Counted from the stretch's first letter, positions 1 through 10,797 are shown. The stretch is 64,000 bases of DNA from Byssothecium circinans (GCA_010015675.1 ML977018.1:122166-186165); one strand, 5' to 3'. Notes: generated by a model from the sequence alone, not told the origin. Program-made: numbers and translations.

Positions 1-1575
1 TAGGTTTAATACTATAATAGTAGGTGTAAGGTAGAGGGTAAGAAAAGTTAAAAAACCTTCTAAATAAAGTTATATATATTAGATATCTCTACTTTCTTCT
101 TAGGAGGAGGATAGTATATACTAAATAAAGCTATATATAAAGTTTAAAGTAAGTAAATACCTCTAAAACTAAAAGATCTAGCTTAAGAAGTGTAGGTTTT
201 TAATTAGACACTACCTTATTATAAAGCTTATATAAGCTAATTTCTTGTAGCTAACTATTTATATAACTTTTATATATATATATAAAGTATATCTATAGAT
301 AAAAAGTAAGAATATCTAGCTAGATAAAATATTTATTTATATTTTTCTAATTTTAGGAATCTCTATCCTCCCTACGCTAGTTCTCTAATATGTCTAGGCT
401 GCACGCTATAATTTTAGTGCTAATAGGTGTATTATATATATATAAACTAGCTCTAAAGTTATTATAATTTATTAAGCTAGTTTATTAGGTGTTGTAGGGT
501 ATAGAGCTTAAGCGACCTAGTATTCTCTATACTTATATAGCTTACTAAGATATTAGAAATTCTAGAATATTTTTTCATAACCTTTTAGATCTATATTATA
601 TATAGCTGTATTTAAAGTTTCAGCTTAATAGCTCTATTATTTAAATTGTTATTAAGGGTTGAATATTTGATTTTCCGCTAAGCATTTCTGCGCGGTTTGG
701 TGGTGTGCGCGGTTTAGTAGTGCTTTACGTTACGTAATTCTATTACTTAGTTACTATAGATAGCTTAGAGTAGGCTTAAGTAGCTTATTAAAAGTACTAA
801 GTTAATACTATATAGTAGCACACTAATAAAGGCGCGTATTAAAGAGCTTAAATAGTAACTTATAGTAGTAATTAAGTAAAAAATACGTAAGTATAAGTAT
901 CTTTAAAAGAGTAGTACTATAGAGTATAGTTTTATAGTAGACTAGAATAGTTTTAAACTATTAGAAACTATTTAAAACTATAAAAAAGTAAAAGTAGAAA
1001 GTAAGTATAAGGTATAATAACTAGGTATTTAATACTATAGTAACTATAGTAAGGCTAGGCATAATATAAGAATATATTAAACTAATAAAGAAGGTTCTTT
1101 TAAGTTAGAGGCTAGTACTTAGTTTATTATATTAAGTAGTAATATAGATAATAATAATAATAAAGTTAAGTAAGTTAGTATTACTAAAGAAAGTTAGGCT
1201 ATTTAATAGAGTAAACTATTTAATAGTGCTTTACATTATACTATATATATTTATACTTAAAATTTTAGCTTAATAGCTCTTATCTTTAAATTATTATTAA
1301 AGGTTAAATCTTTAATTTTCTGCTAAGTAAATTTTAGCGCGCTTAGTAGTAGAATATATTATTACTAAAAATATAGCCTTCTACTACTATTAGATAAAAG
1401 TAGTAGAGTCTTATATAGTTTAATAATACTTTATCTTATAGTTAGCTAAGCTTAATTTTATAAAAGTTTAGTAAAATAAAATTATATCTTCTACTAAAGT
1501 ATAGACTAAAGTCTTTTAGATATAACTTAATAAAGTCTATAGGCTTACGTAATTATTTAGGTTACGTCTAAGCTC
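1..1575. repeat. AT-rich, RIP-like degraded repeat block
   Basis: The stretch is strongly AT-rich, with TA-dense text and stops in all frames, and changes abruptly to normal composition near 1575. No gene is visible. A diverged direct repeat is seen: about 611-706 and 1256-1350, offset about 645 bp, share the order of an AGCTTAATAGCTCT core, a TTTTC(C/T)GCTAAG(C/T) core and a GCGCG segment. Differences between the copies are largely C/T or G/A, as RIP would produce. I infer an old transposon or nested repeat decayed by RIP; the family cannot be named. Confidence 0.75.
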
Positions 1576-1904
1576 TCTAAGATAAGGGTGTACCACGCCT
1601 ATTGAATCCAGTCTAATATAGATTAGCGTCATCTGTACCCCTCCTTTGCCACGCATCCTCAGCGTGCTCGAATTTCTTCACCTTAGCAATCACGCTCTTT
1701 CGAATCCAATTCGACAACGTGACACGCAAACATTCCATAGCGAGTTGTTTTCGCCCCCGGAAAGCTCGGTACGAGTGGTCTGATTACCCCAGCGTCTGCC
1801 TTTCTCCATCGCCTACCAATTACAGCAGGGTTACAGCCGCTATCAAGAGCTAAAGTCAGGTTCTAGGCTTTATCTAGAAGACATACGGTCGCCCTTAGGT
1901 CTAC
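1576..1904. other. Unassigned sequence upstream of the kinase relic
   Basis: Composition is normal here. It could hold the missing 5' exon (glycine-rich loop of the kinase), but I find no convincing reading frame. A CCCTTAG at about 1888-1894 could be a splice acceptor for the exon that follows. Confidence 0.3.
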
Positions 1905-2640
1905 GTGCGCAAGACAGTCAGCATCAACAGTGACATTCTCAAAGGACGAGATGTTCCTAGAGAATATGAAACCTGGTCCGGCCTGGGACACCATCCGCAC
2001 ATACTAGCCTGCGAAGATTTCCAATGCTCGGTAAACAAATATGCCTTGGATGAAGCCACCTTTTGGTCAGAATATTGCGAAATGGGCGATCTCGGCCAGT
2101 ATGTTTGCATCGACGGTTCCTGGAAGAGAACGCTTTCAGCTCGTCAGGCGGAGCAGATTATTCACCAAATAACTTCCGCCCTTATGTTTATTCATTACGG
2201 TATCCGCATTACGATTGATAAACAGGGATGCATTAAAGATGTGGAGATGTCGGAACACCCAACACTAATACACCGCGACATTAAGCCACAGAACAGTAAG
2301 TCTAATATATTACCTTCGCTCTACTTGGTCTGACAGAATACGAACAGTATTCATCAGTTATCTTGACTTCGACAATCCATCCGATGGGGAAATCCACGTG
2401 AAATTAGGAGATTTTAGTTGCGCAAAACAACTCAACGATATCTCGAGCATGACCATTACGGGAACGGTCGGCTATCAGGCTCTAGTAGGCTACTGGACTA
2501 TCTGCCCACATAGCCGGATCAAATCTGATGTAGCGATAGGAATCTTGATGCAGGACGTCATCTAGGGATTATCAGCGTCCAAGCGCCTCCGTTAAGTCGG
2601 ACGTATGGTCATTCAGTGGTGCGTCTGCTTCTAATGCTAC
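1905..2640 (+). pseudogene. Protein kinase domain remnant (5' part of composite gene)
   Basis: The frame at 1905-2295 encodes the middle of a Ser/Thr protein kinase, ending in the catalytic loop HRDIKPQN. A 41-bp GT-AG intron may follow (2296-2336). Translation then continues in another frame with the metal-binding position as GDFS (canonical DFG), an activation loop TITGTVGYQA and a KSDV segment resembling the SDVW/SLG part of subdomain IX. The glycine-rich N-lobe is missing. Stops at 2563 (TAG), 2593 (TAA) and 2632 (TAA) and a one-base phase mismatch across the intron mark decay. The frame of 2337-3564 is a single frame, so this kinase appears fused to the ankyrin part downstream. It was probably a NEK- or NimA-like serine/threonine kinase; the subfamily is not secure. 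Confidence 0.7.
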
Positions 2641-3564
2641 TGTGCGGAACGGACTCTAATCGCTACAGCTACCATACGTGATATAACGGAATATAAGCCA
2701 AAGTTTTGCCAATACTGTTGCCAAGAATACCCTGAAAGTCGACCGTCGAGTGTCCAACTTCTAGAGTATTTACAAGGGCAGATAAAGCCTACAGGTAACC
2801 CTTCGCTGCTAGTTACGGCACTAAGTGAAGATGCTGATGAACCGTTCTGGGATCTACCACTCATAGAACGGATTCTAGAGGCCGGAGCAGATCCTAATGC
2901 AATTGGACAAGGCGAGACGACTGCTCTGCAATTCATGGCTGAGACATCGAATAAAAGTGACATGGATGATAAAGCTGTCTCTAAACTGCTTCTTAAGCAT
3001 GGCGCTTCTCTATAATCCAGGCCAGGCCCTTCTATGTGCAATGCCGTTTTCGTTGTACCGGATACCTTACTGGAACCGCAAACCCGCGTGACCATTCAAA
3101 TCAATCATGATGGTCATGACCGTACCATTGAGATGGAGGACTTCGAAGAACCGATTCAGACAACAGACGCGTTAGGTGCGTGCACGCCCAACGACCAATC
3201 GGAACCTATGGAGTGGCTCGACTACTTACGTGCTCAAATGGAAGTGTCGTATAGGCCCACCGATGTGGCGGGATTAGAGGGCTTCGTATCAACTCCTCTA
3301 GATGCTTTTACGCCTTCTGAATATTCCTTCGACGCAAGGACCGCGAGTTCTGACGGCTATGCCGAAATATTCCACCAACGTCGTTTGGGTTCGCATTGGG
3401 ACCCTGTCGTCGCCAAAGACGCAACGACTGTGAGTCCTGACGGCTATGCCGTAATATCCCACCAACGTTGTTTGGGTTCGCATTTGGACCGTGTCGTCGC
3501 CAAAACCGCAAATGATATGCGTAAAGTGGTGGCATGTTGGCATTGCGTACTCTAGCGAGACAAA
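2641..3564 (+). pseudogene. Ankyrin-containing segment and repeat linker of composite gene
   Basis: This is the same frame as the kinase tail. Residues at about 2850-3012 look like ankyrin repeats (ILEAGADPNAIGQGETTALQ, then LLLKHGAS). A TAA at 3013 interrupts, and the frame then runs on through an acidic linker to a TAG at 3553. Within it, an 87-bp unit (29 residues, containing SDGYAEIFHQRRLGSH and SPDGYAVISHQRCLGSH) is repeated in tandem at about 3345-3518. A 48-bp GT-AG intron (3565-3612) with a CTGAC branch-like site follows in phase 0. The long minus-strand frames over this stretch are shadows. I infer a linker and ankyrin part of a kinase-ankyrin-zinc-cluster protein, now inactivated. 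Confidence 0.6.
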
Positions 3565-3612
3565 GTAAGACTTTCTTCTCCTCTCTGACTGGGATACATT
3601 GATTAATTCTAG

Positions 3613-3979
3613 TTTCAGTGCGGTCCAGGTGACATCTGTGAATGATGTTTGAAACGATCTCAGCGACCAAACGCTGACCGTGGTCTGGGATGCTCTCGAG
3701 TCAAGCTTATCGAACTATCCTGAGTCTTTCTGCCTGCCCTCGTCACGCAATTGTACGAGGACGCAAGTCTCATCGAAATCGCTCGGACGCAAATTCACTG
3801 ATGGAGCAACAATGAGATCACCATCTACATAACGCCCAGTATCGATACACTGCCTCGTATCCCTCTGAGGTGTTACGAATTTCACCCTCGTGGGCCTATG
3901 TCAGAGGTCGTGTACCCACGACTAGGAATGGTTCACATCAACCATAACGAAGAAAGCCGATATGACCGATACCTGAATG
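3613..3979 (+). pseudogene. Zinc-cluster-like segment, 5' of the hAT insertion
   Basis: One frame continues from the preceding exon for 122 codons up to the transposon. It opens with closely spaced cysteines (C-x5-C-x2-C, then a fourth Cys about 15 residues on), followed by text resembling the region after the Cys cluster in a large family of fungal Zn2Cys6-type proteins (IPLRCYEFHPRGPMSEV and so on). TGA stops at 3643, 3721 and 3799 interrupt it; each could come from CGA or another single transition. The last base, 3979, is the first base of an Asp codon completed at 7107-7108 beyond the element. The family assignment rests on my memory of the pattern and is moderate. Confidence 0.55.
3972..3979. 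repeat. 8-bp target-site duplication, left copy
   Basis: CCTGAATG directly abuts the left inverted repeat of the hAT element; the identical octamer lies at 7099-7106. Eight-base duplications are the rule for hAT elements. Confidence 0.95.
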
Positions 3980-6900
3980 CAGAGTTGCTATCAATCAATC
4001 AGGACATCAGTTTTTGATCGATTTTCGTCAGATTGATCCTACCAATCAGGTCAATCCTCCCCCCATACAAAGGTACTATCAATCAGGATATCAGCAATTT
4101 CCTGATTGATCCTCCTGATCGTTTTGATCGATTTTAACGCCGTTTTCGACGCTGAGATGGGTTTTTGAGGCCGTAAAAATGGCCAAATATCGATATTTTG
4201 ACGTATTTTTGGTGTTTTGAGCGATTTCCTAATTAGGTAACTAGTAAGCCAAAACACCAAGAATTATCCGCGTCTGCCCTGTATCAACCTTCCACCTACG
4301 CCCTCGCTCTCACACCCATATAATGCCCCCCAGCTTACGCAGAAAAGGTAAACAAGGCCTTCCGAGTACAGCGACGGCGTTGGCGACTCCCCTAGTTGTC
4401 GCGCTTGACTTGCAGAGCAACCAGAGCTCACAGGGCGACCAGAGCAGCCAGAGCTTCGAGACTGAGCTCCAGGACCTCAACGCCGCGTCCTTTAAAGCCG
4501 CTCTGCCCTTGATCACTGCGACACCCTCCGCAGGGCCCTCGAACGCGCCGACACCCTCCCGTAGGCTGCCAGAAACTGCGACGCCCCAAGCTCGAGCTGC
4601 GTCATCTCGAGCAGCTACAGCGCCCTCAGTCGCCTCGTCGGCTGGCCAAGAGAGCTCTGTGGATAGCTTCGACGTGCGGTTCACGGATAACTTTGATAGG
4701 ATTGACTGGAAGAGGTTACCTGAGTTTACAAAGCCTCTGCGCACTTAGAAGTTTAAGAAATCAGTGCTCTATGAGCATGGATATCGCGTCGCCCTCCGCG
4801 CTGACATAAGCCGTATTTTCTTCGTCTGCCGCTACTGCCACATACACAAGGTGCCTGGGACTCGGGGGATACTAGAAACGTCAAGCTCGACGACCTCAGC
4901 GTGGAATCACGTTGAGCAAAGGCGCGTCGGCCATGGGTACCTGCGCCCGAATAAGCAGCCAGCTCAGCTCGAAGCTAGGCAGCTCACGCTCGCGTCTCTT
5001 ATGGGCGGCGGCGTACAGGTATCGCAGGAGGTGTCTAACGCCCTCGGAAACTTCAATCAGCAGCACTTTCGACTCGCTTTAGTCAGCTAGCTTGCTGAGA
5101 ACAATCACCCACTGCGTGAGGTGGAGACGCCGGCCTTTCGCAAGCTCTTACGCGCAGCCAACCTAGAAGCTGAGCTAGCTACCTTCCGCAGCCACCAGAG
5201 CGTCGCGACCTTTCTGGTAAGGTTATACGCAAATCTCCAGCCTCAGGTGCAAGCTGAGCTCGCGCGCTCGCTTAGTAAAGTCCATTTGAGCTTCGACGGC
5301 TAGTCAATGAAGGGCGGCAAGAGCGCGTTTTGTGGGCTTATTGCCTACTATGTTGATTACCGCGGCAAGGTCTGCGACTTGCCTCTCGCGCTCCCTCAAC
5401 TTAGTGGCGCGCATACGGGCGAGAGAGTCGCTGTGGTCGTTATCAAGACGCTAGAGAGTTTTAGGATTGACGGTAGCTCTATTAGATACTTTACGCTGGA
5501 TAACGCAACCAATAATGACACCGCCGTTAACGCGTTAGGCGGTTACTACGACTTTTCCCTGCAAGACCGACGCCTCCGTTGCGCGCCTCACTCACTCAAC
5601 TTAGTGGGCCAAACTGTAATATTCGGAGCTGATAAAGACGCCTTTGATAACGACGAGTCGCAGCGCGGAGTTGAGGAGAAATACCTGCGCGAGTGGCGTG
5701 AGAAGGGCCCTATTGGAGTCCTTGTAGAGCTCGTATATTTAGTATCAACGCCTCAGCAGCACGACCTCTTTAATGAGTTTTAGCTATTAACGCGCGACGA
5801 GGGCGAGACGGGCAAGCTCTTAGAGCTCGTTAAGCCCGTAGTTACGCGCTGGAACAGTTACCTTAATTTTATGGAGAGGGCCGTCTTTCTCCAGCGCCCA
5901 CTTAACGCTCTCACTGATCACAGAGCTGAGAGAGCGTTGAAAGACAAGTCCTCAGCTCGCGCGCGTGGTAAGGTTCTAGTTGACGCTCACAGTAAGAGCC
6001 TAAGCGCAGCTGATTGGGCTACAATTAATCAATATATTGAGGTCCTTCAGCCCTTGAAGGAGGCTACAAAGAGACTTAAAGGCCGCGGCGACTCTGGCCG
6101 TTTTAGAGCGATTTACGAGGTGTATCCTACTTTTAAGTACCTCCTCTCCTAGTTTGAGCAGCTCATCGAGGGCTTTTTAAGCGTTAATTTCAATAAGCCT
6201 GACGCTCCTAAGGACCACTTAAAAATTAACGTAATAGCAGCCCACACAAAGCTCTCCAAGTATTACACGCTGCTTAAAGAGACGCTAGTTTATTACGCCT
6301 CTACAGTCCTCCACCCGTATTACAAGTACTACTTTGTAAACTCGTGGACTGGAGAGTATAGTATATAGCTTAAAAAGGCTAATAGGTAATTCTAAGAGCT
6401 GTGGACTAAGTATAAGAAGGGTAACAGCGGCCCTATTAACTCTCCCCCACGTAAACGGAAGCGCGTTACTAATATTGATGACTACGCTGAGCAGCACGTT
6501 AAGCCTCTAAGAGCTAAAAAAGTAGCTCCTCTTGTACAGAGTACTAATGAATTCGAGCGCTGGTGGCACAATGAACCCAGTGTCCCTAAGGATTACATAC
6601 ACCGTACAGATCCTATTCGGTATTGGCTATCTCTCCGCGATAAGTATCCCAGCCTTTCTTAGTTGGCAGTTGATCTTATGTCAATCCCAGCGTCCTCCTG
6701 TTACTGTGAGAGAGTATTCTCCGAGGTTAGCGATATAATAGAGCCCAAACGCCGTAAAATGAGCCCTCAATTGCTCTCCACTATCACCTGCGTGAGGAGC
6801 TGGCTGAGGGCGGGTTTTACTCCACCCAGGGCGACGCCCGACGGAGAGCTCCCAGTAGAGCTCTCAGAGTCAGAGATTCAAGATATCTATCAGATATCCG

Positions 6901-7098
6901 ACTGGGATACTCCTCTCTAGGTCCCTGTACGCAAATATCATCTTACTGCGATTTTTCCAGCAATCAATTAATCAATCTTCAATCAATTTTCCCTCAAAAT
7001 GACCCTTAGGTCAATCAATTCAGTTTCCCAGGTCCCTTATGATCAATCAGGAAGGTTTCAGCTCCAAAAACTGACCTGATTGATTGATAGCAACTCTG
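3980..7098 (+). mobile_element. hAT-family DNA transposon, 3119 bp, inactivated
   Basis: The ends are 24-bp perfect inverted repeats (3980-4003 and 7075-7098, starting CAGAGTTGCTATCAATC). The element is flanked by the 8-bp duplication CCTGAATG. Both ends carry several extra copies of a TCAATCAGG/CCTGATTGA word (around 4043-4120 and 6958-7080), likely subterminal transposase-binding repeats. The interior holds one transposase frame on the plus strand. The host sequence on either side joins in frame once the element and one duplication copy are removed, so the boundaries are secure. Confidence 0.95.
4323..6920 (+). pseudogene. hAT transposase, nine in-frame stops, no frameshift
   Basis: A single 866-codon frame runs the length of the element. 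It begins with a Ser/Pro/Ala-rich N-terminus, then a BED-type zinc-finger remnant (FFVCRYCHIHK around 4815), an RNase-H-like core with FTLDNATNND near 5492 and VVTRWNSYLNF near 5840, and the C-terminal hAT dimerisation region (SIPASSCYCERVFSE, 6680-6725). Stops fall at 4746, 5088, 5301, 5781, 6150, 6366, 6387, 6393 and 6660; the natural stop is at 6918. All nine are TAG or TAA, explicable as CAG/CAA to TAG/TAA or TGG to TAG, the CpA-to-TpA pattern of RIP. The absence of indels suggests inactivation by mutation, not age. It cannot make a full transposase now. Confidence 0.9.
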
Positions 7099-7106
7099 CC
7101 TGAATG
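7099..7106. repeat. 8-bp target-site duplication, right copy
   Basis: CCTGAATG, identical to 3972-3979, directly follows the right inverted repeat. Confidence 0.95.
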
Positions 7107-8015
7107 ACATTGTCAATCACCACATCGAGGGTTTCTTCCAGATTTGGTGGAACGAAGGAGATCAAGAATTTCAAAAGAAGCTATTCTGCCTCTTGATTCA
7201 GGTCAATCTAAAGACTGAGGATGAGGTAGGCGGGCCCTCTCAAAAACTGCTGTTTGCCGATAATGCTAATTGTGAGGTCAGGCCAAGCTCCTCAAAGAAG
7301 CCTTACGCCTTGTCGTCTCTACATACATCATGTCGAACAGCCTTTTCTGGGTCGAGGATCCTAGCGGGGTACGCTCATTCACCCCGCCAATCACGCCCTT
7401 CGAATTCCCACATGCTCACTTTGCGACACGCCAAGTGAAGTATTTCTTTGCTCGACTCCAGCGTCACATCCTCGTGGCCGTTCTCGATAAGTTACAGCGG
7501 ATATTCAAGTCTAGCAAAGGATGCAGCGGTTGGCTGGCTGCGTTCGTTGCTGTCCTAGGCTTAGCTATGGCCAATGAAGAAGAACAAAAAGCTACACGTC
7601 TTATTCAAACTATAGAGGTTCATACTGAGACCTTTAGCTCTAGTAAGGATTATGCGCGGGCTGCTAACGTAGCCTGCCAAGACATTGATGCGCGGATGGA
7701 ATTCATATTCCAAATCTTCCACTGGAAGTACAACCGACGTTGGAATCCGCTCAAAGATTTGGATAGAGACTGGGCTGGCGAGTTTGGATTCGGTGACGAA
7801 AACTCACAAATCATTCGCGAGGTTTCGCAGCTGGTCAATGAAAACGGTAAGTGGCTCGCCTTAGGTACGACACCAACCTCACTAACACGGTCATAGTTGC
7901 ATTTCTACAAATGAAACAGCAAGGCACTGTTGAGCAGGCCAATATGACGCATCTCACATCGCATCTCGTTGCCAGATTTCTGTTGTCTTTTGGCTGCCAC
8001 AATAAGAGTACGTGA
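7107..8015 (+). pseudogene. 3' half of the interrupted zinc-cluster-type gene
   Basis: Exons inferred: 7107-7225, 7282-7846 and 7897-8015, with GT-AG introns of 56 bp (7226-7281, branch GCTAAT) and 50 bp (7847-7896). All phases agree. The product (about 265 residues, no internal stop) contains WLAAFVAVLGLAMANEE and MEFIFQIFHWKYNRRWNPL and ends HLVARFLLSFGC..., the C-terminal signature of a large family of putative fungal Zn2Cys6 regulators. The first codon is shared with base 3979 across the hAT element. This half is intact while the 5' half carries many stops. It is part of the composite relic; a downstream promoter-driven fragment is possible but unsupported. Confidence 0.7.
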
Positions 8016-8042
8016 CTCTCCTCTCTCTGCACCATGATATGC

Positions 8043-8348
8043 TTACGAGGCAACTTGGAGCATCGGACCTCGAATTCTCGCCCAAAGGTCATACATCTCA
8101 TTGCCCATGATACTCTTTGCCGGCACATTTTTCCGCAAAACCACGACAAACTTCTCCTTCAACTCCTCTTCGACGAGCTCAAGCACTTCTCTCGGGGCCA
8201 TATTGTAAGGATGATCAATCGCCTGACGGCCTAGCACAAAAAGTTCCCAGAAGATTCGAACATGCATCTCTCGTGTTACGCGACAAAAAATTACCATAGC
8301 GTGAATCGAACAATTACCTTGCATGGGCAGGAGGCCAGCGCAGCACAC
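8043..8348 (-). other. Candidate reading frame, possible exon remnant
   Basis: A 101-codon minus-strand frame has a protein-like charged and hydrophobic pattern (REVLELVEEELKEKFVVVL, then MGNEMYDLWARIRG). No family is recognised and no start region or partner exon is evident upstream. The frame begins at a non-ATG codon unless an internal Met is used. It converges on the end of the preceding relic. It may be a gene fragment or chance. Confidence 0.25.
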
Positions 8349-9589
8349 CTAGGAAGCAACACGACGGCGTGCGGGGCAGCGTCGGCCCAAGGATCATGTA
8401 ACAATTATCCCGCCAAGAACGTTATCCCAGGAGAACTCGCTCTCCCGGGAGGATACGTTATCCTAGAGACTAGGGATCAACGGAATACGCCCCTAGCATA
8501 TCTTAACAAATAGGGACGGGTGACTTGCCTAGACCCCGTGATTCGCCCTAGCGTTTAGATCTATAGTAGTAGAGTAGAATAGGGAAGAGGCTTATAAGGA
8601 GAAATAGTCTAACCTTTTAGAGTTTTAATAGCTTTCTAAAGGACTAAGATATTATCTAATTTCTAATTAAGGTATAATAGTACTATATTCTACTACTAAA
8701 GGTAGCTATACTACTAAAGTAGCTACTTTTCCTTAGTAATACTAACTTACTTGCCCTAACTGAAGCGTTCAAAACTCGTATCGGCAAGACATACCCTGCC
8801 TGTTGTTTTTAATGCCGAATGTGCCCTCTCGGGAAACCATGATGCGGATTAGGTAAAAGACCTACTTCGAAGCTTTAATCACCAGTGACACTGCGAACAT
8901 TCTTCAGGCCAGACCGCAGGGAGTCGACGTATGACGCATGCTTATTGCCTTGCCTTGGAATCGGCGGAGCGTAGACTAAAGGCATCGGAGCAGACAGGCT
9001 TTGAGAATGGCCTTGAGCATGAAATTGAACAATGTGAGGCTTTGAAATATGGATAGAAAAAGGTAGGAGAAGCTTGCAGCTCATAGGAGTTATCTAGGTA
9101 TATGCGATCATGAAAGCTTTATCCGACCTTCAGCTTAATTTCAACAAGCACTTGGTTCCATAAGTAACAATGCGCATTGTCGTACAATTATTAATCGCAG
9201 TGAGTGCCTGAGCATCGTAATGTAAAGGTCATAACACACCTATTAAGGTGGGTCCAATCTCATCAAGTCTAGATGCCGAGTAGGAAGGCCTTTGTGGATC
9301 TCTCTAAGTTGATACTCCTACAACAACTGACGTGAATTGGCTAGCGTGATGACCTCTGCACACCTGGGCATGACATCATCGCTGCGTCGTAAAAAGTTAA
9401 ACTGTAAATACCAACGGTAATAGGGATTCGGTACTATTCACAAGAGCGCATGTTGTAGCCGCATGGCACTCCGTCCGATAAATGATGGGAAGAGTAGCAG
9501 GTGAAGAGAATGCGGCACCAGACGGAGCATGTTCCTCGTTTGGTCTTTCCATGTGCCGGTCCCTTCGCCCGAGACGAACTGAATGAATA
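8349..9589. other. Gene-free stretch with a short AT-rich RIP-like patch
   Basis: No supported gene. Positions 8534-8750 are AT-rich with the same TA-dense look as 1-1575, flanked by GC-richer text with repeated GTTATCC words (8405-8465). This resembles a decayed repeat fragment, perhaps a solo LTR starting TGTAAC at 8397, but I cannot find matching ends or a duplication. The remainder is unremarkable. Confidence 0.4.
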
Positions 9590-10294
9590 ACGTATCCGTG
9601 CGCGTAATGCGCGGATTCGCGTGATGCGCCACTTTTTACTAGGAAAATCAAAGAAAATAAGCAACTTTAAAGTTATATAACTCTTTAACTACCTTTTCTT
9701 TTTAAAAGCTTCCTTAACTAAAGTTATAGAGAAAGACTATCTTTATAACTCTAGAATTTTAGTTTTCTAATAATAATTAGTTTTAAGAAAAAAGTATAAA
9801 AGTACTAAAACTTAAGTCTCTAAATTTTAAAAATAATATTTTTTTAGGAGTAAAGTATGCTATTTAGAATATATTTTATATTAGGGTCTTTCTAATAAAA
9901 CTATTAACTAGAAAGTTATATTATCTTTTTATCTTTTTTAAATAAGAAAATTAGGAAATATAATCTATCTTCTTAAGTAGTTCTTTCTAAGAAAAAGTCC
10001 TAATATAAAATGTATTCTAAATAGCATACTTTACTCCTAAAAAAATATTATTTTTAAAATTTAGAGACTTAAGTTTTAGTACTTTTATACTTTTTTCTTA
10101 AAACTAATTATTATTAGAAAACTAAAATTCTAGAGTTATAAAGATAGTCTTTCTCTATAACTTTAGTTAAGGAAGCTTTTAAAAAGAAAAGGTAGTTAAA
10201 GAGTTATATAACTTTAAAGTTACTTATTTTCTTTGATTTTCCTAGTAAAAAGCGGCGCATCACGCGAATCCGCGCATTACGCGCACGGATACGT
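9590..10294. mobile_element. Fold-back / MITE-like element with about 295-bp inverted arms
   Basis: The left arm (9590 to about 9885) and right arm (about 9999 to 10294) are near-perfect reverse complements around a loop of about 113 bp. The outer 60 bp are GC-rich (ends ACGTATCCGTGCGCGTAATG), while the inner part is very AT-rich. TA dinucleotides flank both ends (9588-9589, 10295-10296), consistent with Tc1/mariner-superfamily targeting. No coding capacity is visible. The inner AT-richness suggests RIP acting on both arms equally. I infer a non-autonomous TA-targeting element. Confidence 0.8.
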
Positions 10295-10797
10295 TACCCA
10301 ACCCGCGTGGAAGTCCATCCGCATGAACAACGTTTGTTTCGCGATTTATGCGTTGAACGCGATCGTCCAACCAGCGACTCTGAGATTATTTAGAAGCCTT
10401 GCCGTAGCAGCGACCAGCACGCCACCAACCTGAAAGCTGGATCGATGTTTTCAATTGTTCCTCCAATACCTCAGTCTCCGACTGCGGAACGGTGTCATAT
10501 AAACAAGCTCAGCATAAGAACAGCAGCTTCACGTTAACACTGCGGGGAAACATCACCGAATGCATAGTCCCTCATGTCTCCGCATCGCCCGTTGTAAAGT
10601 CTATAGTATTTGCAAACGGGATTTCCCTCACAATATTGATTGAAGAGACATTTGACGCTAGATAAGAGACTCTGGGGCCATCGCGCTTGATGTAGACGCT
10701 CGAAGCGCGGTCACCACAAGGTACTAAAGGTAGCGCGCCTCTTTATCAAAAACCATCGTTCCCTCGATCGAACCTTGGGAACTTCGAGAACCAAATA

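Noticed and set aside
2637..3095. 152-codon minus-strand open frame
   Set aside because: Exactly opposite the ankyrin-containing plus-strand frame, which has recognisable repeats; a shadow.
8397..8750. Possible solo LTR (TGTAAC start, AT-rich end)
   Set aside because: No matching terminal dinucleotides after RIP-style changes and no 5-bp target duplication found.
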